A stretch of DNA of 64,000 nt from NCBI RefSeq assembly GCF_002025255.2, contig NZ_CP054587.1:310001-374000 (forward strand). The letters are read 5' to 3'. The translations under genes and the position numbers were made by a program. Below are positions 25,745-34,028 of this stretch, piece by piece. The notes beneath the pieces are model-generated. The model saw nothing but the letters and a program-made list of their open reading frames with translations. It was not told where the DNA came from and did no database searches. Every line of letters starts with the position of its first letter. Position 1 is the stretch's first letter. Origin of the DNA: Halolamina sp. CBA1230. GTDB taxonomy: Archaea > Halobacteriota > Halobacteria > Halobacteriales > Haloferacaceae.

Positions 25745-27042
25745 TGGCGGAGCTCAACGCCTACATCACCGAGGAGCGGATCGAGGGCGCCGACGACGGC
25801 CCGCTGGCGGGCAAGACCGTCGCGGTGAAGGACAACATCTCCACCGAGGGCGTCGAGACCACCTGCGGGTCGAAGATGCTCGAGGGGTACGTCCCGCCGT
25901 ACGACGCCACGGTCGTCGAGCGCTTGAAGGACGCGGGCGCGACGATCAACGGCAAGGCGAACATGGACGAGTTCGGGATGGGGACGACCACCGAGACGTC
26001 CCACTTCGGCGCGACGCTGAACCCGGTCGACACCGACCGCGTGCCCGGGGGTTCCTCCGGCGGCTCCGCTGCTGCTGTGGCGGCAGGTGAAGCCGACCTC
26101 GCGCTCGGCAGCGACACCGGCGGCTCGGTCCGCGCGCCGGCGGCGTTCTGTGGCGTCGTCGGGATCAAGCCCACTTACGGGCTCGTCTCCCGCTACGGCC
26201 TCGTGGCCTATGCGAACTCGCTGGAGCAGATCGGCCCCATCGCGCCGACCGTCGAGGAGGCTGCGGGCCTGCTGGACGTGATCGCGGGCTCGGACTCGCG
26301 GGACGCGACGACGGTCGAGGAGGGCGACGGCTCGAACTACGCGGCGGCGGCCGACGGCGACGTCGAGGGGATGACGATCGGTATTCCGAGCGAACTACTC
26401 GAGGGCGCCGACGAGGCCGTCGTCGAGGCGTTCCGGGACGCCGTGGAGGATCTGGAGGATCAGGGCGCCGAGACCGTCGAGGTGTCGATGCCCTCCGTCG
26501 AGAAAGCGGTCGCGGCGTACTACGTGATCGCGATGTCGGAGGCCTCCTCGAACCTCGCGCGCTTCGACGGCACGCGCTACGGGCTGAACGCCGTGGAGGC
26601 GGGCGAGTACGACGACCTCTCGGAGGCGGGCAACTGGAACGAGGCGTTCGCGACCGCCCGCGAGGAAGGGTTCGGCGAGGAGGTCAAGCGGCGGATCCTG
26701 CTCGGCACGTTCGCGCTCTCGGCGGGGTATCACGACAAGTACTACGCCAAGGCGCAGGACGCCCGCGAGTGGATCAAGCAGGACTTCGACGAGTCGCTGG
26801 AGCAGGCGGACGTGCTCGCGTCGCCGACGATGCCCGTCCCGCCGTTCGAACTCGGCGAGGGGCTCGAGGACCCGCGGACGATGTACCTCGCGGACGCGAA
26901 CACGGTGCCGGTGAACCTCGCGGATCTGCCCGCGATCTCGGTGCCTGCGGGCAAGGCTGACGGCCTGCCGGTGGGCCTGCAGTTCGTCGGACCGAAGTAC
27001 GGCGAGGAGACGATCGTTCGGGCGGCGAGCGCGTTGGAGTGA
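25744..27042 (+). CDS. gatA: Asp/Glu-tRNA amidotransferase subunit A
   Basis: 432 residues of the amidase-signature family; liberates ammonia from glutamine for tRNA transamidation by GatB. The Ser-cisSer-Lys triad is visible: Lys in TVAVKDNIS (about residue 29), cis-Ser in PGGSSGGSAAAVAAG, nucleophile Ser in GSDTGGSVRAPA. GIKPTYGLVSRYGLVAYANS is also diagnostic. The length is slightly below the bacterial ~480 residues. Translationally coupled to gatC. No gatB follows; element B is directly downstream. Confidence 0.97.
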   Translation: MAELNAYITEERIEGADDGPLAGKTVAVKDNISTEGVETTCGSKMLEGYVPPYDATVVERLKDAGATINGKANMDEFGMGTTTETSHFGATLNPVDTDRVPGGSSGGSAAAVAAGEADLALGSDTGGSVRAPAAFCGVVGIKPTYGLVSRYGLVAYANSLEQIGPIAPTVEEAAGLLDVIAGSDSRDATTVEEGDGSNYAAAADGDVEGMTIGIPSELLEGADEAVVEAFRDAVEDLEDQGAETVEVSMPSVEKAVAAYYVIAMSEASSNLARFDGTRYGLNAVEAGEYDDLSEAGNWNEAFATAREEGFGEEVKRRILLGTFALSAGYHDKYYAKAQDAREWIKQDFDESLEQADVLASPTMPVPPFELGEGLEDPRTMYLADANTVPVNLADLPAISVPAGKADGLPVGLQFVGPKYGEETIVRAASALE

Positions 27043-27114
27043 GTGGGTAGTTGGGTTTCGGTTTGTTGGGTTCTTTTCGAAGGGATTAGCGACATCTTGA
27101 CGAGTCCTAACCGG

Positions 27115-27474
27115 AACAGCAACCGCGACAGCATCTCGGTCGTAGACCACTTGCGACCGCACCGCCCCGCACAGCCCTCACACCTCCCCAACCGACTCGC
27201 TCCCTGCGGTCGCTCGTCCCTCGCGCTGACGTGCGCCACGAGAGCGTCGTACGGGCGACCCACGCGTCGCCCGTACTGCCCGCGAGAGCTTCGCTCTCGC
27301 CCTGCACGCGATTCGCGCCGACAGCCACAGCGGTGCGGTCGCGGTGGACGCCTCGCGGCCGCCAATCTGGCGGCCGCGGGGGGAGGGGTGGGGACACTGG
27401 GCTGTGCCGGGCCTTGTGCCCGGCACTTCGCGGTTACAAGTGGTCAACGATCGAGGTGCTGTCGCGGTTGCTGT
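27115..27474 (+). repeat. ~360-bp non-coding element B with terminal inverted repeats
   Basis: Left end AACAGCAACCGCGACAGCAT, then CTCGGTCGTAGACCACTTGC; right end is its inverted copy, ACAAGTGGTCAACGATCGAG then GTGCTGTCGCGGTTGCTGT. Matches element A in inverted orientation at several places: the GAGTCGGTTGGGGAGGTGTG block (reverse complement near 27179-27200), the ACTTGCGACCGCACCGC block, and GGGGGGAGGGGTGGGGAC at 27378-27395. Internal palindromes include GTACGGGCGAC/GTCGCCCGTAC and CGCGGCCGCC/GGCGGCCGCG. Lies between gatA and cdd; no open frame supports a protein. Confidence 0.75.
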
Positions 27475-27544
27475 CTCGTAGTCTACCAACGAAACCCAGC
27501 GAAACACCGGGAAACACTTACCAACCCACCCCGACCCGAACCGC

Positions 27545-27979
27545 ATGGACACGGCCCCGCTCACCGACGCCGACCAGTCCCTCCGCGACCACGCTGCCCA
27601 AGTGAACCGCGAATCGTTCGACCCCGAGTTCTTCGACGGCGGCCACATCGTCGCCGCGGCGGTCCGCACCGCCGACGGAGCGATCTACGACGGCGTCAGC
27701 CTCCCGACGAGCGTCGGTCGCATCTCCGCCTGCGCCGAGCAAGGTGCGGTGAGCGCGGCGATCGCCGACGGCCACGCCCACGACGAGATCGAAGCCTGCG
27801 TCGCCGTCTCCTACCCCCTCCCGAGTCACGATGCGGAGGACCACCGCGTCGTCCCACCCTGTGGCGCCTGCCGGGAGCTACTCGTGGACTACAATCCCGA
27901 GATGCGCGTGGTCGTCCCCGTCGACGGGGAGAACCGCACCGTCAGGGCGACCGAGTTGCTCTCGGTCAGACCGTGGTAG
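27545..27979 (+). CDS. cdd: cytidine deaminase
   Basis: 144 residues; zinc enzyme converting cytidine and deoxycytidine to uridine forms in pyrimidine salvage. The zinc/catalytic motifs are ISACAEQGAVSAA (Cys ligand followed by the proton-shuttling Glu) and VVPPCGACRELL. This small homotetramer-type arrangement matches the family length. CACTTACC lies about 28 bases above the ATG. Relatives include blasticidin-type deaminases, but salvage is the simplest reading. Convergent with a membrane gene one base downstream. Confidence 0.9.
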   Translation: MDTAPLTDADQSLRDHAAQVNRESFDPEFFDGGHIVAAAVRTADGAIYDGVSLPTSVGRISACAEQGAVSAAIADGHAHDEIEACVAVSYPLPSHDAEDHRVVPPCGACRELLVDYNPEMRVVVPVDGENRTVRATELLSVRPW

Positions 27980-27980
27980 G

Positions 27981-28595
27981 CTAGCCGGCCCGAGCCTGCC
28001 GGAGCACCCGCGAGACGTACACCTGCTTCCACACCAGCCAGCCGCCGACACCGACGGCTGCGAACCCCAGTAGCGTCAGACCGACCGCTGGCCAGTTCGT
28101 CGTCTCGATCGCGCAGGCGAGCGTCTCCTGGGCGCAGGACCCGAACAGCTCCTGCCGGAACGCGCCGACGTACACCAGCCCGGCGCCGACGAACACCGAC
28201 CCACCGCCCGCCAGCGCCCGCAGTAGGCGCGCTCGTACACTGGGCGCGTCCGCGAGGATACGTTCACGGACGCCTTCCCGCGGCCCGGCGGCCCGGCCGA
28301 CGACCGCGCTCCCGAGCAGCAGGACGGCCGTCGGCGCGAAGAACAGCCCGACCGAGAGCAGCCCGACGAGGGTGAGCCCCAGCGACAGCAGCGCGGCGAG
28401 CCAGATCGCCGCCGTTCGGTTCGTCCACGCGCCGGCGACGCCGGCGGTGGCGAAGAGGGGGTTCAGCAGGACGATGCCCGCGAAGAACACGTCCGCGAGC
28501 GGCGTCGGGAGCAGCAGTGCGGCCGACGCGAGGAGGGCGACGACGAGGGCGAGCGCGGCGAGCAGCCGGCTCGTTTCACGGGTGGAGGGGACCAT
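27981..28595 (-). CDS. multi-helix membrane protein, unknown function
   Basis: 204 residues with about five hydrophobic helices (for example LLAALALVVALLASAALLLP, FFAGIVLLNPLFATAGVAGA and VGLTLLGFAAVGVGGWLVWK). An Arg-rich loop lies between helices 3 and 4, and a periplasm-side loop has the pair GSCAQETLACAI, whose two Cys might be disulfide-linked. ATG 28595 lies 27 bases below TGATAAGTATCG, a good TATA element, which rules out the longer frame. No family recognised. Confidence 0.68.
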   Translation of the reverse strand: MVPSTRETSRLLAALALVVALLASAALLLPTPLADVFFAGIVLLNPLFATAGVAGAWTNRTAAIWLAALLSLGLTLVGLLSVGLFFAPTAVLLLGSAVVGRAAGPREGVRERILADAPSVRARLLRALAGGGSVFVGAGLVYVGAFRQELFGSCAQETLACAIETTNWPAVGLTLLGFAAVGVGGWLVWKQVYVSRVLRQARAG

Positions 28596-28711
28596 GGTGT
28601 GACAGTTCGGCCGTTCGATACTTATCAGTTCGCCAGCGTCGGTCGGAGCCACCGAGATCCGCCGCGACACGGAGTTCTTTACCCCGCCGCGCCCAGTCTC
28701 CCGCCACAGCC

Positions 28712-29512
28712 ATGAGTCTCGACCTCCCCGACATCGGTCTCGGCACCTCGGGCACGAAGGGCCACGAGTGCGCCGACGCGGTCCGCACGGCGCTCGACGC
28801 CGGCTACCACTTCGTCGACACCGCACAGATGTACGACAACGAGCCCGCGGTCGGCGCGGGCATCCGCCTCTCCGGAGTGGACCGCGAGGACGTCGTGCTC
28901 GCGAGCAAGATCCTCCCGGACAACCTCGGCTACGAGGACGCCAAGCGCACGAGCCGGGAGAGCCTGGACCGGCTGGGCGTCGACGAACTCGACCTGCTGT
29001 ACGTCCACTGGCCGACGGGCGCGTACGACCCCGAGGAGAGCCTGCGCGCGCTCCAGGAGCTCCAGGACGAGGGCGTCACCCGCAACGTCGCGGTGTCGAA
29101 CTTCACGCCCGAACTGCTCGACGAGGCCCGGGAGATCCTCGACAGCGAGCTCGTCGCCCACCAGGTGGAGTGTCACCCGCTGCTCCCGCAGACGGAACTC
29201 CGGGAGTACGCCGCCCAACACGGTCACACGCTGGTGGGCTACTGCCCGATCGGTCAGGGCGAGATCTTCGACACGCCCGAACTACAGGAAGTCGCCGATC
29301 GTCACGACACCACCCCCGCTGCGATCTGCATCGCGTGGGCCGTCGCGAAGGAGGCGCTTGTACCGATTCCGAAGTCAGCGACCGAGGAGCACATCCGCGC
29401 GAACCGCGAGGCCGCGAGCCTCGAACTCACCGGCGAGGATATCGCCACTATCGACGGGATCGAGACGGAGGAGCGCCTGATCGACCCAGATTCTGCCGCG
29501 TGGAATCGCTAA
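28712..29512 (+). CDS. aldo/keto reductase
   Basis: 266 residues, an NAD(P)H-dependent (alpha/beta)8 barrel reducing aldehydes or ketones. The catalytic tetrad is present: Asp and Tyr in FVDTAQMYDNE, Lys in VLASKILP, His in YVHWPTG. VSNFTPELLDEA and the cofactor-binding IPKSATEEHIRAN near the C-terminus complete the family pattern. It resembles the 2,5-diketogluconate-reductase-like group. Physiological substrate not inferable. Divergent from the membrane protein gene. Confidence 0.95.
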   Translation: MSLDLPDIGLGTSGTKGHECADAVRTALDAGYHFVDTAQMYDNEPAVGAGIRLSGVDREDVVLASKILPDNLGYEDAKRTSRESLDRLGVDELDLLYVHWPTGAYDPEESLRALQELQDEGVTRNVAVSNFTPELLDEAREILDSELVAHQVECHPLLPQTELREYAAQHGHTLVGYCPIGQGEIFDTPELQEVADRHDTTPAAICIAWAVAKEALVPIPKSATEEHIRANREAASLELTGEDIATIDGIETEERLIDPDSAAWNR

Positions 29513-29583
29513 CCAACCACGGCGCATGACCTATCGCGCGCTCTGTCGCGCGACCACGGAACCGATACTGCGGTTGTATCGGA

Positions 29584-30015
29584 CTACGCCTCCCGCGCGA
29601 TCGAGACTTCGACCGTCCTGTTTCCCACTCGAACGGGGAACGTCCCGCCCGTCGCGTTCGAATGGTCGTCAACGAACGCGTCGATCGCCTCGAGTTCCTC
29701 AGACGAGAGATCCGCGGTCACGGTGTCGTTCGTTCGCGCCGCCGCGACGACCGTCTCGTTCAGCGTCGGCACCTCGCCGAAGTCGTCCGGGTCGTACTCG
29801 ACTGCCGGCTGCTCGGTTTCGTTCGTCGGCGAGACAATGAGCAGGCCACCGCGCCACTGGGGTGTGGCGGTCACGGTTTCGGTGGTCGTCGACGGCGCTT
29901 CCGTTGGCGTCGCAGTCTCCTCTGACTGCGTTTCAGTTGCGCCCGGGGCGCCGCCACAGCCGGCGAAAACGAGCAACAGGGCGACCACGACCACTCGAGG
30001 GAGGGAATCGGTCAT
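29584..30015 (-). CDS. small secreted lipoprotein, unknown function
   Basis: 143 residues. The signal TDSLPRVVVVALLLVFAGC ends in a lipobox Cys without a twin-arginine pair, so Sec export is likely. A Thr/Glu/Ser-rich spacer (TETQSEETATPTEAPSTTTE) precedes an ~80-residue folded part (LLIVSPTNETEQPAVEYDPD, FPVRVGNRTVEVSIAREA) with several N-glycosylation sequons. AAACTTACTCC lies 30 bases upstream of ATG 30015. Convergent with the reductase gene. No family recognised. Confidence 0.75.
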   Translation of the reverse strand: MTDSLPRVVVVALLLVFAGCGGAPGATETQSEETATPTEAPSTTTETVTATPQWRGGLLIVSPTNETEQPAVEYDPDDFGEVPTLNETVVAAARTNDTVTADLSSEELEAIDAFVDDHSNATGGTFPVRVGNRTVEVSIAREA

Positions 30016-30126
30016 CACGTATCCGGGTCGGGACGGGCGCTCGGAGTAAGTTTTGTGGCGCTGACGGTGACCACTCACGAACGTGAAGTGGCGACAGTTC
30101 GACGTGAAACGGAATCTCGGGACGCC

Positions 30127-30360
30127 TCAGCGACTCCGGTCAATCCCCATCTCGCGAAGTTCCTCGTCGGTGGGTTCGTGACCGATTTCGCCTTTTTGTG
30201 CAGCGCGACCGCTTCGTCCAGCATCTCCAAGGCCTCCTCGCGGGTCTCGCCCTGCGAGGCGACGACGGTGTCCTCGTCGCGGGCGACCCACCCGTCGTCG
30301 TCTTCCATCCGGGTGAGCGTGATGGTCTCGACGGCGTTCTCGTCGTCGCTGTCGACGGTA
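30127..30360 (-). pseudogene. HicB-family antitoxin-like gene, frameshifted
   Basis: Read on the minus strand, NAVETITLTRMEDDDGWVAR and SQGETREEALEMLDEAVALH are a standard HicB core (HicB_lk_antitox fold). At an A5 run near 30197-30201 the frame is lost. The expected ending GEIGHEPTDEELREMGIDRS followed by R and stop continues in the frame shifted by one base. In-frame, the only ATG (30308) lies inside the conserved first strand, and a TAG sits 17 codons above it, so the 5' end is also damaged. No HicA-like toxin gene is adjacent. Either a decayed orphan antitoxin or a homopolymer sequencing error. Confidence 0.7.
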
Positions 30361-30465
30361 TCGGCGCTCGTCTTCCTCTACCGTGGGTTCGGTCGCTACG
30401 ACTGATAAGGGTTCGGTGGCCCCGAGTGAGGTACAGTTTTCCCCTCGCCAGCCGGTTACTGACCC

Positions 30466-32100
30466 ATGACGCTCGCCGCCGCCGTGATCGACCGACTCGT
30501 CGAGCACGGGATCGACACCGTGTTCGGCATCCCCGGCAAGCAGACGCTGCCGCTGAACGAGGCCATCGACGGCCGCGACGACGTGCGGTTCGTGATGGCG
30601 CGCCACGAGACCGCCGTCTCCCAGCAGGCGTGGGGGTACGCCGAAACATCCGGCCGCCCCGCCGCGACCGTCGTCGTCCCCGGCCCGGGCGATATGAACG
30701 CGATGAACGGGCTGAAGAACGCGTACAACGACAACACGCCGCTGGTCCACATCGCCGTCGAAACCGACCCCGAGGTCCGGGGCCGCGACGGCATCCACGA
30801 GACGCCGCCCGAGACGTACGACACCGTCACCAAAGCCAACCGCGTGGTGAAGAACCCCGACGGCGTGCTCGCGGAGGTCGAACGCGCGGTCGAGACGGCA
30901 ACGACGGCGCCGAAGGGGCCGGTTCGGCTCGGCATCCCGAAGTCGTACCTGCCCGCGGCGGAACCGACCGGCGGCGTCGGGTCGCTCGACTCGGGGGAGC
31001 TGACCCGGCCGCCGGCTGACACCGTCGCCGACGCGGCGGCCATACTCTCGGATGCCGACACGCCGGTGGTCATCGCCGGTGGCGGCGTCCGCAGCGCGGC
31101 GGCGACCGAGGAGCTCGTCAGCTTCGCCGAGCGCTACGACGCCCCCGTCCTCACGACGTACAAGGGGAAGGGCGTGATCCCGGAGGACCACCCCCTCTCG
31201 GCGGGCGTACTCTGTGGCGCGACGACGCCGGAGATGCACGAGTACGTCGCCGAGGCCGACGCCGCGCTGGCGGTGGGGACCGACTTCGACGAACTGGTCA
31301 CCCGCGGGCGAACGCTCGAGATGCCCGACTCGCTGGTCCACGTCACGCTCTCCCCCGACGATCTGGGGACGAACTACGAGCCGGCGGTCGGCATCGTCGC
31401 CGACGCGAAGCCGACGCTCGCGGCGCTGAACGGGAAGCTCCCGATCTCGGATCACGACGCGGAGGCGGTCGTCGACAGACTGCGCGACTCGGTCGCTCGG
31501 CGCGTCGAGGAGCTCGTGGACGGCGAGCCGCCGCTGACCTCCCCCGGCGCGCTGCGGGCCGTCCGGGAGGGAGTACCCGACGACGCGATCGTCGCCGCCG
31601 ACGCCGGCGGCTTCCGGATCTGGACGCTCGCGACGTTCCCCGTCGCGGGGCCGCGATCGTACGTCAACCCCGGGTCGTGGGCGACGATGGGGAGCGGCCT
31701 CCCCTCGGCGCTGGGCGCGCAGGCTGCCAACCCCGACAGCGACGTGGTCGCGCTGACGGGCGACGGCGGCCTGATGATGGCGGTTCACGAGCTCCACACC
31801 GCCGCCGACGAGGCGCTCCCGGTGACGACGGTCGTGTTCCGCAACGAGGACTACGCGATCATCAGCGACGGCGCCGAGCGCGACCACGGCCTCCCCCAAG
31901 GCGCGTACGCGTGGGCGGACTCCCCCATCGACTTCGTCGCGCTCGCGGAGTCGATGGGCGTCGGCGCGACCCGCGCCGAGACGCCAGAGGAGGTTCGCGA
32001 GGCGATTGAAGCGGCTGTCAACGCCGACGAACCGCGCCTGGTTGAGGTGCCGACCGATCCCGAGGAGCCGCAGGCGAGCGACTACCTCTCGGGGAACTGA
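30466..32100 (+). CDS. thiamine-diphosphate-dependent enzyme, acetolactate-synthase-like
   Basis: 544 residues in three domains: N-terminal PYR domain with the cofactor-activating Glu in MARHETAVSQQA, central DHAP-like domain (PVVIAGGGVRSAAATEELV), and C-terminal PP domain with GDGGLMMAVHEL and the trailing RNEDYAI that bind ThDP and Mg. It lacks the FAD-linked regulatory partner IlvN nearby, so it could be a decarboxylase or a catabolic acetolactate/2-oxoacid enzyme rather than IlvB. ATG 30466 follows ACAGTTTTCCCC by 28 bases. The stop codon sits inside the first unit of the tandem hairpin array. Confidence 0.85.
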   Translation: MTLAAAVIDRLVEHGIDTVFGIPGKQTLPLNEAIDGRDDVRFVMARHETAVSQQAWGYAETSGRPAATVVVPGPGDMNAMNGLKNAYNDNTPLVHIAVETDPEVRGRDGIHETPPETYDTVTKANRVVKNPDGVLAEVERAVETATTAPKGPVRLGIPKSYLPAAEPTGGVGSLDSGELTRPPADTVADAAAILSDADTPVVIAGGGVRSAAATEELVSFAERYDAPVLTTYKGKGVIPEDHPLSAGVLCGATTPEMHEYVAEADAALAVGTDFDELVTRGRTLEMPDSLVHVTLSPDDLGTNYEPAVGIVADAKPTLAALNGKLPISDHDAEAVVDRLRDSVARRVEELVDGEPPLTSPGALRAVREGVPDDAIVAADAGGFRIWTLATFPVAGPRSYVNPGSWATMGSGLPSALGAQAANPDSDVVALTGDGGLMMAVHELHTAADEALPVTTVVFRNEDYAIISDGAERDHGLPQGAYAWADSPIDFVALAESMGVGATRAETPEEVREAIEAAVNADEPRLVEVPTDPEEPQASDYLSGN

Positions 32101-32281
32101 TCGACACGGCACGCGGTCAGCCGTGTCGGGCGACTGATCTCGCCGGCGATGGTCGGCCGGCGAGGGCAACTGATCGACACGGCACGCTGTCAGCCGTGTC
32201 GGGCAACTGATCGACACGGTACGCTGTCAGCCGTATCGGGCAACTGATCTCGCCGGCACGCTGTCAGCCGTGTCGGGCAGC
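32095..32281 (+). repeat. five-unit tandem hairpin array (36-37 bp period)
   Basis: Contiguous units start at 32095, 32132, 32168, 32205 and 32242, each opening with (A)ACTGATC. Units 1, 3 and 4 carry the stem CGACACGGC...GCCGTGTCG (unit 4 with one change in each arm). Unit 2 carries a different stem, CTCGCCGGC...GCCGGCGAG. Unit 5 is a hybrid with the left arm of unit 2 type and the right arm of unit 1 type. There are no spacers. The first unit includes the stop of the preceding gene. Possible roles are transcription ending, mRNA 3' protection or protein binding. Confidence 0.8.
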
Positions 32282-32329
32282 TAATCGGTCGCCATCAGGG
32301 ATTTCCCCGCGAGGCGCCTGGGCTCAACT

Positions 32330-32728
32330 ATGAGTTCGACCACGGATAGCACCGACGACGCCCCCTCGTTCGCGGTCCGTTCGGTCTGGTTCCTGCTCGT
32401 GGGCTGGTGGGCGACGGGGATCTGGCTGGGGATCGCGTGGTTCCTCAACGTCACGATCATCGGCCTCCCGCTGGGGATCAAGATGATCAACGCGACGCCG
32501 AAGGTGCTCTCGCTGAAGGAGCGCGACTTCGTCGACCACGAAGGCAACCCCGGGGAGCAGCGCTACGGGCTCGCTGTCCGGGGCGTCTGGTTCCTGCTCG
32601 TGGGCTGGTGGGCCAGCGGCCTCTGGACTGCAGTCGCCTACGCGTTCACGGTCAGCATCGTCGGCATCCCGATCGCGGTGATGATGTACAACAAACTGCC
32701 GTTCGTGGTGTCGCTGTACGAGTACTGA
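32330..32728 (+). CDS. YccF-domain membrane protein (two tandem domains)
   Basis: 132 residues. Two YccF repeats are obvious: VRSVWFLLVGWWATGIWLGI (from residue ~17) and VRGVWFLLVGWWASGLWTAV (from ~83). Each is followed by a second helix ending in a Gly/Pro turn (TIIGLPLGIKMINATP, SIVGIPIAVMMYNKLP). That gives four helices in an internally duplicated inner-membrane protein of unknown biochemical role. GGGATTTCCCC is ~26 bases upstream. Its stop lies four bases from the convergent transporter stop. Confidence 0.9.
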   Translation: MSSTTDSTDDAPSFAVRSVWFLLVGWWATGIWLGIAWFLNVTIIGLPLGIKMINATPKVLSLKERDFVDHEGNPGEQRYGLAVRGVWFLLVGWWASGLWTAVAYAFTVSIVGIPIAVMMYNKLPFVVSLYEY

Positions 32729-32732
32729 GCGT

Positions 32733-33818
32733 TCACAGCAGTTTTTCGCGGGCAGTCCACCAGACGATCCCGGCGACGAACGCGACGCCGACGTTGGTGA
32801 GGAGGCCGACCGCGCCGACGGCGACCGTCGTCGGGAGGTGGTCGGTGCCCAGCGCCGACTGCCCAAGTTCGACCGCGACCAGCGCGAGCACGACGCCGAG
32901 CACCGCCATCGGGAACGCCGTCACGACGGCGGTCCCCAACGCGGCGACGCCGTACAGCCCGCCGAGTATGACGTTCGACCCCGCGGTCCGGGCGCCGAAG
33001 GCGTACTTCCCCGCGACGCCGCCGCTGCCGTGACACATCGGCAGCGCGCCGAACGGGATCGCCGCGAGGTTCATCGCCCCCATGCTGGTCGCGAGGTCGT
33101 CGGGCGTCACGTCGGCATCGTAGTACTCCGAGAGTAGGAGCGCGGTCGCGACGGCGGCGTTGCCCACGGTCATCGCCAACTGCGCGGCGGTCGCCTCCGC
33201 GGCCGCGCGGCTGAGCCCGTTCGCGTCCGGGAGCGCGAGCGCGACGCTGGGCAGCGTCGGCTGGGGGAGGCCGGTGGCCGCGAGCGCGATCGCCAGCCCG
33301 AGCCCGAGCACGACCAGCGCGCTCGCCCGGCGGTACCCCACGGCGATAACGACCACGGCCGCGACGACGCCGGCGAGCGCGAGCGTCGGGTCGCCGAGGC
33401 TCAGCTCCACGCCGGTCTCGAGCAGGATCAGCGCGACCGCGAGCTGGATCCCGCGCGTAACTGGTTCGCCGACGTACCGTGCGATCCGGCCGAGCGCGCC
33501 CGTCGTCCCCACGCCGAGCAGCACTACGCCGGAGAGCAGCCCGGCGACCAGGAGCTCGTCGACGCCGAGCGCGCCGCCGATGGTCAGCGCGGCCAACGCC
33601 TTCATCGGCTCGACGGAGATCGGGAGCCCGTACCGGAGCCCCCAGACGATCTGGAACGCCCCGAACCCCAGCAGCATCCGCCCCAGCGATAGCTCCGTGA
33701 GCGCGCCGACCGCCACGACGATGGGGAGAACCGTAACCGAATCTCCTAACGCGCCGGTCAGCTCGTTCGAGGCGAACGAAACGTCGACGTGATTTCGGAA
33801 CCGTGAAACCGCTCCCAC
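32733..33818 (-). CDS. MOT1-like molybdate/sulfate transporter
   Basis: 361 residues with about 10 helices. The MOT1 family signature is near the start: NELTGALGDSVTVLPIVVAV followed by RYGLPISVEPMKALAALTI. The second conserved block is ALPMCHGSGGVAGKYAFGAR followed by TAGSNVILGG. It imports molybdate, or in some members sulfate, at the cell membrane. The GTG at 33818 is my best start, just ahead of the conserved FRNHVDVSFASNELTG; the longer frame enters an AT-rich promoter region and lacks family similarity. No molybdenum cofactor genes are adjacent. Confidence 0.82.
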   Translation of the reverse strand: MGAVSRFRNHVDVSFASNELTGALGDSVTVLPIVVAVGALTELSLGRMLLGFGAFQIVWGLRYGLPISVEPMKALAALTIGGALGVDELLVAGLLSGVVLLGVGTTGALGRIARYVGEPVTRGIQLAVALILLETGVELSLGDPTLALAGVVAAVVVIAVGYRRASALVVLGLGLAIALAATGLPQPTLPSVALALPDANGLSRAAAEATAAQLAMTVGNAAVATALLLSEYYDADVTPDDLATSMGAMNLAAIPFGALPMCHGSGGVAGKYAFGARTAGSNVILGGLYGVAALGTAVVTAFPMAVLGVVLALVAVELGQSALGTDHLPTTVAVGAVGLLTNVGVAFVAGIVWWTAREKLL

Positions 33819-33854
33819 TACCCGATATCTCCCCGGCGAGCGTATCAATCTTGG

Positions 33855-34013
33855 CACGGCGTCACGCTCACCGATCTCCTTCGAGTAATTGAATATAGTT
33901 ACTTTCCTGGCGATGCGACACCGGTCACGAAAAACTTCGTGTCGGCACTTTCGATCGATGATGTAACTATCGTAAATATTATATGTGTCTGACGAACGTT
34001 TTTCCGTTACTAC
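33855..34013. promoter_or_regulatory. AT-rich divergent promoter region with hairpin and TATA box
   Basis: Much lower GC than its surroundings. TAAATATTATATG at 33973-33985 is a strong plus-strand TATA box, predicting a start near 34005 for the HalOD1 gene. CACGAA-AAAC-TTCGTG at 33926-33941 is a perfect inverted repeat extended by GACAC/GTGTC. The minus-strand transporter promoter must also lie here, but I cannot pick one element. Confidence 0.55.
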
Positions 34014-34028
34014 GTGGATGAGTACCAC

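Noticed and set aside
22315-27474. Insertion sequences or a composite transposon
   Set aside because: The two elements have inverted ends but encode no transposase, and I found no clear target-site duplications.
29513-29583. tRNA-sized gap after the aldo/keto reductase
   Set aside because: No acceptor-stem pairing, T-loop consensus or anticodon arm could be drawn.
30016-30126. HicA toxin partner for the broken HicB
   Set aside because: No ~60-codon frame with the catalytic His and double-stranded-RNA-binding pattern in either strand here or just upstream.
30466-32100. Biosynthetic acetolactate synthase ilvB
   Set aside because: No ilvN or ilvC gene is adjacent and sequence motifs fit many TPP enzymes, so only the broad family is given; the same holds for 57383-58966.
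32095-32281. Possible CRISPR array
   Set aside because: Units are contiguous with no spacers, stems vary between units and no cas gene is near.
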